Shown: piece after piece, positions 56,775-64,000 of the stretch
How positions within the stretch are numbered: the stretch's first letter is position 1
Layout: each line of letters starts with the position of its first letter
Assembly (NCBI RefSeq): GCF_007559005.1
Contig: NZ_CP041763.1
Span: 1,210,463 to 1,274,462 of the forward strand
Direction of reading: 5' to 3'
DNA: 64,000 nucleotides
DNA from: Gordonia zhaorongruii
GTDB lineage: Bacteria > Actinomycetota > Actinomycetes > Mycobacteriales > Mycobacteriaceae
The notes under the pieces: generated by a model
What the model was told of the DNA's origin: nothing
Database searches by the model: none
What the model saw: only the letters and a program-made list of their open reading frames with translations
Program-made: the position numbers and the translations under genes

Positions 56775-56839
56775 CGCCACCGAAACCTTCGGTCCGCACG
56801 TGTGACCCAGTTGAAACACTGCGAGACCGGCGGCGAAAC
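56771..56839 (+). promoter_or_regulatory. Two GlnR-type binding sites upstream of amt
   Basis: The GlnR consensus of actinomycetes is gTnAc-n6-GaAAc repeated with six-base spacers. Here GTAAC-n6-GAAAC occurs at 56771-56786. A second site runs GTGAC-n6-GAAAC at 56802-56817 and continues in phase with AGACC-n6-GAAAC to 56839. Three of the four half-site pairs needed are perfect or near perfect. Activation of amt-glnK-glnD under nitrogen limitation is the known GlnR role. Confidence 0.7.
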
Positions 56840-56856
56840 CTCCAGACGACAGAGTT

Positions 56857-56890
56857 CTCCTCACACGTCGACAACCGACGGGGTGAGGAG
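56857..56890 (+). promoter_or_regulatory. Hairpin that hides the amt ribosome-binding site
   Basis: CTCCTCAC at 56857-56864 pairs with GTGAGGAG at 56883-56890. Inside it CGTCG pairs with CGACG around an ACAAC loop, for 13 base pairs in all. The 3' arm contains the AGGAGG Shine-Dalgarno sequence of amt (56886-56891), so the folded leader would block initiation at GTG 56901. It could also act as a terminator of the aidB transcript, although no T tract follows. Confidence 0.65.
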
Positions 56891-56900
56891 GTCTGCAACC

Positions 56901-58235
56901 GTGAATGTGGCACTGCCGGACGAGGTGTTCGGCACCATCGACACCGGAAACACTGCTTGGATGCTCATCAGCGCGTCATTGGTGCTGCTGATGACACCGG
57001 CGCTCGCGTTCTTCTACGGAGGTCTGGCACGCGCCAAGTCGGTGCTCAACATGATGATGATGTCGTTCGGGGCGCTGGGCGCGGTCACCGTCGTGTACGT
57101 GCTGTGGGGCTTCTCGATGTCATTCGGGAACTCGCTGACCGGCACTGGCGATATTGCGGGACTGTTCTCGAACCCGTTGGCTCTGTTCGGTTCCGATCAG
57201 CTGGCGCAGACCCGGACGGTCGGTGACACCACCGAGTTCGTGCTGTGGGGAGACACGCACATCCCCGCCACGGTGTTCATGGCGTTCCAATTGACGTTCG
57301 CAGTGCTGACCGTGGCGCTCATCAGCGGCGCGATCGCGGAGCGCGTGCGGTTCGCGACCTGGATCGTATTCAGCGTGGTCTTCTCCACCGTGGTGTACTT
57401 CCCGATCGCGCACATGGTGTGGGGCGGCGGCATCCTGTCCGGATCGCCTGACGGCATCGCCGCCAAGATGTTCGGGACCACGGACGGGGAGGCATCGGTC
57501 GCGCCGATCGACTTCGCGGGCGGCACCGTGGTCCACATCAATGCGGGCATGGCGGGGCTGGTTCTCGCGCTCGTCGTCGGACAGCGGAAAGGGTTCGGCC
57601 GCAAGATCTTCCGTCCGCACAACATTCCGTTCGTGATGCTCGGTGCGGCGCTGCTGTGGTTCGGGTGGTTCGGGTTCAACGCGGGGTCCGAGCTCGCCGC
57701 CGATGCGAACGCCGGACTGGTCTGGCTGAACACCGCGGCCGGAACTTCGGCTGCGATGGTCGGCTGGTTGGCGATCGAGTGGTACCGCGACGACCGTCCG
57801 ACGAGCGTCGGTGCCGCGTCGGGCGTGGTCGCCGGTCTGGTCGCCATCACCCCGGCCTGCGGTGCGCTGACTCCGGTCGGATCGCTGGGACTCGGGTTCA
57901 TCGCTGGTGCGCTGGCCGCCGCCGCGATCGGACTCAAGTACAGGTTCGGACTGGACGATTCCCTCGACGTCGTCGGCGTGCACCTGGTGGCAGGTCTCTG
58001 GGGCACCGTCGGCGTCGGACTGTTCGCCAAGGAGTCCGGCATTCTGTACGGCCACGACGTCAAGCAGTTGGCGGTCCAGACTGTCATCGCCTGTGTCGCT
58101 CTGGCTTTCACCGGCATCCTCACCGCCGTGATCGCGTACCTCCTCAAGCCCATGGGCTGGCGGATCGACGCGGAGGTCGAGCAGTCGGGGATCGACGCGG
58201 GGGAGCACGCTGAGAGCGCGTATGAACTTGCCTGA
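56901..58235 (+). CDS. amt: Ammonium transporter
   Basis: A 444-residue Amt/MEP channel with eleven predicted membrane helices. Signature regions are WMLISASLVLLMTPALAFFYGG, DFAGGTVVHINAGMAGLVLA (first pore His near 212) and DDSLDVVGVHLVAGLWGTVG (second pore His near 360). GTG 56901 is chosen: AGGAGG lies nine bases before it and mature Amt proteins begin this way. The GTG at 56802 is inside a GlnR-type site. First gene of amt-glnK-glnD. Confidence 0.94.
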   Translation: MNVALPDEVFGTIDTGNTAWMLISASLVLLMTPALAFFYGGLARAKSVLNMMMMSFGALGAVTVVYVLWGFSMSFGNSLTGTGDIAGLFSNPLALFGSDQLAQTRTVGDTTEFVLWGDTHIPATVFMAFQLTFAVLTVALISGAIAERVRFATWIVFSVVFSTVVYFPIAHMVWGGGILSGSPDGIAAKMFGTTDGEASVAPIDFAGGTVVHINAGMAGLVLALVVGQRKGFGRKIFRPHNIPFVMLGAALLWFGWFGFNAGSELAADANAGLVWLNTAAGTSAAMVGWLAIEWYRDDRPTSVGAASGVVAGLVAITPACGALTPVGSLGLGFIAGALAAAAIGLKYRFGLDDSLDVVGVHLVAGLWGTVGVGLFAKESGILYGHDVKQLAVQTVIACVALAFTGILTAVIAYLLKPMGWRIDAEVEQSGIDAGEHAESAYELA

Positions 58236-58307
58236 GAACCGCGACAAATCTCACCAATTGACAGGCATCCACAGCTCCGTGGTGGCGCACATTACGCTCG
58301 AAGATGA

Positions 58308-61050
<2,743 letters not shown>

Positions 61051-61072
61051 GCAGGCATGGAAAGATGGAGGA

Positions 61073-62665
61073 ATGTTCGAATCCCTCTCTGACCGGTTGA
61101 CCGGTGCGCTGAAGGACCTGCGTGGCAAGGGACGCCTCACCGACGCTGACGTCGATGCGACGGCGCGTGAGATCCGGCTGGCACTGCTCGAAGCCGACGT
61201 ATCGCTCGCGGTGGTCCGTGCCTTCATCGCACGTATTAAGGAACGCGCGAAGGGCGCTGAGGTATCGGGCGCACTGAATCCGGCGCAGCAGATCGTCAAG
61301 ATCGTCAACGAGGAACTCGTCGGCATCCTGGGCGGCGAGACGCGCCGGGTTCAGCTCGCCAAGAACCCGCCGACCGTCATCATGCTCGCCGGCCTGCAGG
61401 GCGCCGGTAAGACGACGCTGGCCGGAAAGCTCGCGAACTTCCTCTCGGGGCAGGGCCACACGCCGCTCCTCGTGGCGTGTGACCTGCAGCGACCCGGTGC
61501 CGTTCAGCAGTTGCAGATCGTCGGAGATCGCGCGAACGTCCCGGTCTTCGCGCCCCATCCAGGGACCGGAGTCGGCGGTGAAGGCGAGCTCGGTGTCAGT
61601 TCCGGTGATCCGGTCGACGTCGCCAGATCGGGTATCGACGAGGCCAGAACGCGCCAGCACGATGTGGTCATCATCGACACCGCGGGTCGCCTCGGCATCG
61701 ACGAGGAGCTGATGCGTCAGGCATCGGACATCCGCGATGCGACCGACCCGGACGAGGTGCTGTTCGTCCTGGACGCCATGATCGGCCAGGACGCGGTCAG
61801 CACGGCGCAGGCGTTCGCCGAGGGCGTCGACTTCACCGGTGTGGTGCTGACCAAGCTCGACGGCGACGCCCGTGGCGGCGCCGCGCTGTCGGTCCGTGAG
61901 GTCACCGGGCGTCCGATCATGTTCGCGTCGACCGGCGAGAAGCTCGAGGACTTCGACGTCTTCCACCCCGACCGCATGGCGAGCCGCATCCTCGGCATGG
62001 GCGACGTCCTGTCGCTCATCGAGCAGGCCGAAGCGCATTTCGACGCTGATGACGCTGAGCGGACCGCTGCCAAGATCAGCCAGGGCGACCTGACGCTCGA
62101 CGACTTCCTCGAGCAGATGCTGATGATCCGGAAGATGGGGCCCATCGGCAACCTGCTCGGGATGCTTCCCGGCGCGGGGGACATGAAGGACGCGCTCTCC
62201 CAGGTCGACGACAAGCAGCTCGACAAGATCCAGGCGATCATCCGCGGCATGACACCGGCGGAACGAGAGAATCCGAAGATCATCAACGCGTCGCGCCGCA
62301 TCCGCATCGCGAAGGGGTCGGGTGTCACCGTCACCGACATCAACCAACTGGTCGACCGCTTCTTCTCGGCCCGCAAGATGATGTCGCAGATGTCCGGCCG
62401 CATGGGCATGGGCGGCGGAGGCAGCCGAAAGACCAACCGCAAGGGCAAGAAGGGTGCGAAGGGCCGCAAGGGCAAGGGAAAGGGCCGCGGGCCCACACCG
62501 CCCAAGGGCATGCGCGGCGGCTTCCCCGGAATGCCGGGGGCAGGGATGCCCGGCTTGGGACTCCCGCCGGGCATGGATCTGTCGAACATGCCTGCCGGGC
62601 TGGATGAACTGCCACCCGGTCTGGACGGAATCGACCTCAACGATCTGAAGTTCCCGAAGAAATAG
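61073..62665 (+). CDS. ffh: Signal recognition particle protein Ffh
   Basis: 530 residues. The N domain is MFESLSDRLTGALKDLRGKG; the G domain has GLQGAGKTTLAGKLA near 105, DLQRPGAVQQLQ, DTAGRLGID and TKLDGDARGG. The methionine-rich M domain has the 4.5S RNA-binding stretch SRRIRIAKGSG near 405. The tail is long and unusual: a lysine/glycine stretch, then a Gly/Met/Pro-rich segment ending DLKFPKK. ATG 61073 has GGAGG at 61067-61071, one base before it, so the true site may be GGA further up; the frame upstream overlaps glnD. Confidence 0.95.
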   Translation: MFESLSDRLTGALKDLRGKGRLTDADVDATAREIRLALLEADVSLAVVRAFIARIKERAKGAEVSGALNPAQQIVKIVNEELVGILGGETRRVQLAKNPPTVIMLAGLQGAGKTTLAGKLANFLSGQGHTPLLVACDLQRPGAVQQLQIVGDRANVPVFAPHPGTGVGGEGELGVSSGDPVDVARSGIDEARTRQHDVVIIDTAGRLGIDEELMRQASDIRDATDPDEVLFVLDAMIGQDAVSTAQAFAEGVDFTGVVLTKLDGDARGGAALSVREVTGRPIMFASTGEKLEDFDVFHPDRMASRILGMGDVLSLIEQAEAHFDADDAERTAAKISQGDLTLDDFLEQMLMIRKMGPIGNLLGMLPGAGDMKDALSQVDDKQLDKIQAIIRGMTPAERENPKIINASRRIRIAKGSGVTVTDINQLVDRFFSARKMMSQMSGRMGMGGGGSRKTNRKGKKGAKGRKGKGKGRGPTPPKGMRGGFPGMPGAGMPGLGLPPGMDLSNMPAGLDELPPGLDGIDLNDLKFPKK

Positions 62666-62677
62666 GGAGGACGCGTG

Positions 62678-63766
62678 GTGAGCACCGGCGCACAGCACTT
62701 CGCGGGCACCGATCCGTTCACCGGTGAGTCGCTCGAGTTCTGGGTGTCCGGCGGCACCGTGTCGTTCGAACCGGTCGCGGGAGCCGACACCGCGGTCGGC
62801 GGCCCGGACGCCGCCTGGATCGTGCCCGGACTCGTCGACGCGCACAACCACGTCGGCATCGCGCCGGGCCTCGGCGTCACGATCGACCGAGCCCGCGGGT
62901 TCGCCTACGAGGACGCACAGGCCGGCGCCCTGCTCATTCGCGAGGTCGGCTCACCGCTCGACACGCATCCGCTCGATGACGATCCCCGCTGTCCGCGGTT
63001 TCTCCGCGCGGGCAAGCACATCGCGCGCCCGAAGCGGTACCTGCGCGATTACGGCGTCGAACTCTCCGATCCCGACCTGCTGGCGAATGAGGTGGCCAGG
63101 CAGGCGCGTGCCGGTGACGGCTGGGTGAAACTGGTCGGGGACTGGATCGATCGCGAGGCAGGCGATCTCACGCCGCTGTGGACTCGTGCGCAACTCGACA
63201 CCGCCGTCGCGACCGCTCACGAGCACGGCGCCCGTATCACCGCCCACGTCTTCGGTGCGGCGGCGCTGCCGGACATCGTCGCCGCAGGCTTCGATTCGAT
63301 CGAGCACGGCACGGGCCTGGACACCGACCTCATCGACGAGATGGTCCGCCGCGACATCGCGCTCGTCCCCACGCTCATCCAACTCGAGAACTTCCCGGGT
63401 ATCGCCGATTCGGCCGATCGCTTCCCGAAGTACCAGGAGACGATGCGCAGGTTGTACGACGGTCGTACGGCTGTGTTCGCGGCAGCGCGCGAAGCCGGAG
63501 TGCGAATCTACGCGGGCACCGATGCCGGGGGATTCATCGGACACGGGCGGATCATCGACGAGGTGGAGGCGCTCACCGGAATCGGCTTCTCGCCGTTGGA
63601 CGCGTTGGCCGCGGCGTCGACCGCCCCGCGGGACTGGCTGGGCGTGCCCGGCATCGCCGAGGGAGAGCGGGCCGACTTCCTCGTGCTGGACGCCGACCCC
63701 GCGGACGACCTGTCGACGCTGCGCAGACCGGTGCACGTGGTGTGCTCCGGGGAGAAGATCGGCTGA
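62678..63766 (+). CDS. Amidohydrolase family protein
   Basis: 362 residues of the amidohydrolase superfamily. Metal ligands are VDAHNHVG (HxH near 58), a carboxylated-lysine candidate in DGWVKLVGDW, the His of ARITAHVFG, SIEHGTGLD and the Asp of YAGTDAGGF. The domain order resembles imidazolonepropionase- or prolidase-like members; the substrate is unknown. GTG 62678 is seven bases after GGGAGG; GTG 62675 is an alternative. It is 12 bp after ffh and on the same strand. Confidence 0.85.
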   Translation: MSTGAQHFAGTDPFTGESLEFWVSGGTVSFEPVAGADTAVGGPDAAWIVPGLVDAHNHVGIAPGLGVTIDRARGFAYEDAQAGALLIREVGSPLDTHPLDDDPRCPRFLRAGKHIARPKRYLRDYGVELSDPDLLANEVARQARAGDGWVKLVGDWIDREAGDLTPLWTRAQLDTAVATAHEHGARITAHVFGAAALPDIVAAGFDSIEHGTGLDTDLIDEMVRRDIALVPTLIQLENFPGIADSADRFPKYQETMRRLYDGRTAVFAAAREAGVRIYAGTDAGGFIGHGRIIDEVEALTGIGFSPLDALAAASTAPRDWLGVPGIAEGERADFLVLDADPADDLSTLRRPVHVVCSGEKIG

Positions 63767-63779
63767 GGTAGCGCTCGGG

Positions 63780-63980
63780 TCAGGAGAGAATCTGCTGTAC
63801 GCCGATGGCGATCAGCAGCACGGTGACCAGCCATCCGGCTCCACGTGCGACGGTGCCCTGGTTCCGTCGGGCCTTGCCGAACAGCCGTCCGATCCACGAT
63901 CGCGGCCGTTGCCGGACCACCGCGAGCGCGAGGCCGGCGAGGACCGGGAGGCTGAGCGCGACCGTCGCATACAGGATCAA
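63780..63980 (-). CDS. Small two-helix membrane protein
   Basis: 66 residues with one hydrophobic helix at each end (LYATVALSLPVLAGLALAVV and GAGWLVTVLLIAIGVQQIL) joined by a basic loop (RQRPRSWIGRLFGKARRNQG). No family recognised. It converges on the amidohydrolase across 13 bp. The start ATG is at 63980 and its promoter lies mostly outside the window. Confidence 0.6.
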   Translation of the reverse strand: MILYATVALSLPVLAGLALAVVRQRPRSWIGRLFGKARRNQGTVARGAGWLVTVLLIAIGVQQILS

Positions 63981-64000
63981 TCCCAGATAGCGCGTGTTCG

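Overview
The window is high-G+C actinobacterial chromosome. Gene content and order (pepN, a CPWC thioredoxin-fold protein, rpiB, nei2, tig-clpP1-clpP2-clpX, valS-folC, ndk-rne-rplU-rpmA-obgE-proB, rsmD-coaD, sepIVA-yceD-rnc-mutM, smc-ftsY, amt-glnK-glnD-ffh) are those of the Mycobacteriales. The ectoine operon, a DUF222-HNH gene and the many short-leader GTG starts fit a Gordonia-like genus; the genus is inference, the order is well supported.

Layout. 1-10 kb: a partial gene, an acyl-CoA ligase, aminopeptidase N, a small secreted protein, a mycothiol-type nitroreductase-like protein, an M48 protease, rpiB, nei2, a LysB/cutinase-like hydrolase and an L,D-transpeptidase. 10-15 kb: tRNA-Gly(TCC), tRNA-Pro(TGG), then the protein quality-control cluster tig, clpP1, clpP2, clpX, with a ClgR-like operator before clpP1. 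15-28 kb: mobA, valS, folC, a DUF4233 protein, a secreted protein, ndk, rne, rplU, rpmA, obgE, proB. 28-31 kb: ectABC and a Sir2-type deacylase on the minus strand. 31-35 kb: rsmD, coaD, sepIVA, yceD, rnc (with an apparent frameshift) and mutM.

35.3-45.6 kb is a lower-G+C accessory island that splits the 3' end of mutM. The complete mutM at its left edge has an atypical A+T-richer 3' end. An orphan, high-G+C mutM 3' end sits at its right edge, in its native place before OsmC, acyP and smc. Inside are an NTF2-like gene coupled to an unusual MarR plus excisionase-type HTH fusion regulator; a second, almost full mutM broken by one TAG codon; a SIR2-HerA pair, a known type of anti-phage defence; an HNH-like protein; a decayed OLD-type TOPRIM nuclease end; and a TetR-controlled SDR/GlcG-like cassette. 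No integrase is visible.

45.7-54.3 kb: OsmC, acyP, smc and ftsY, followed by a rearranged zone. It holds an inositol-monophosphatase fragment, a 332-bp copy of a DUF222-HNH gene end and a 267-bp copy of the ftsY end, best explained by a tandem duplication across the ftsY/HNH junction. The full DUF222-HNH gene has a near-consensus LexA box in its promoter region. 54.4-56.8 kb: TetR-aidB with a large palindromic operator. 56.8-62.7 kb: a nitrogen-control cluster amt-glnK-glnD with two GlnR-like sites and a hairpin that covers the amt Shine-Dalgarno sequence, then ffh. The end holds an amidohydrolase and a small membrane protein.
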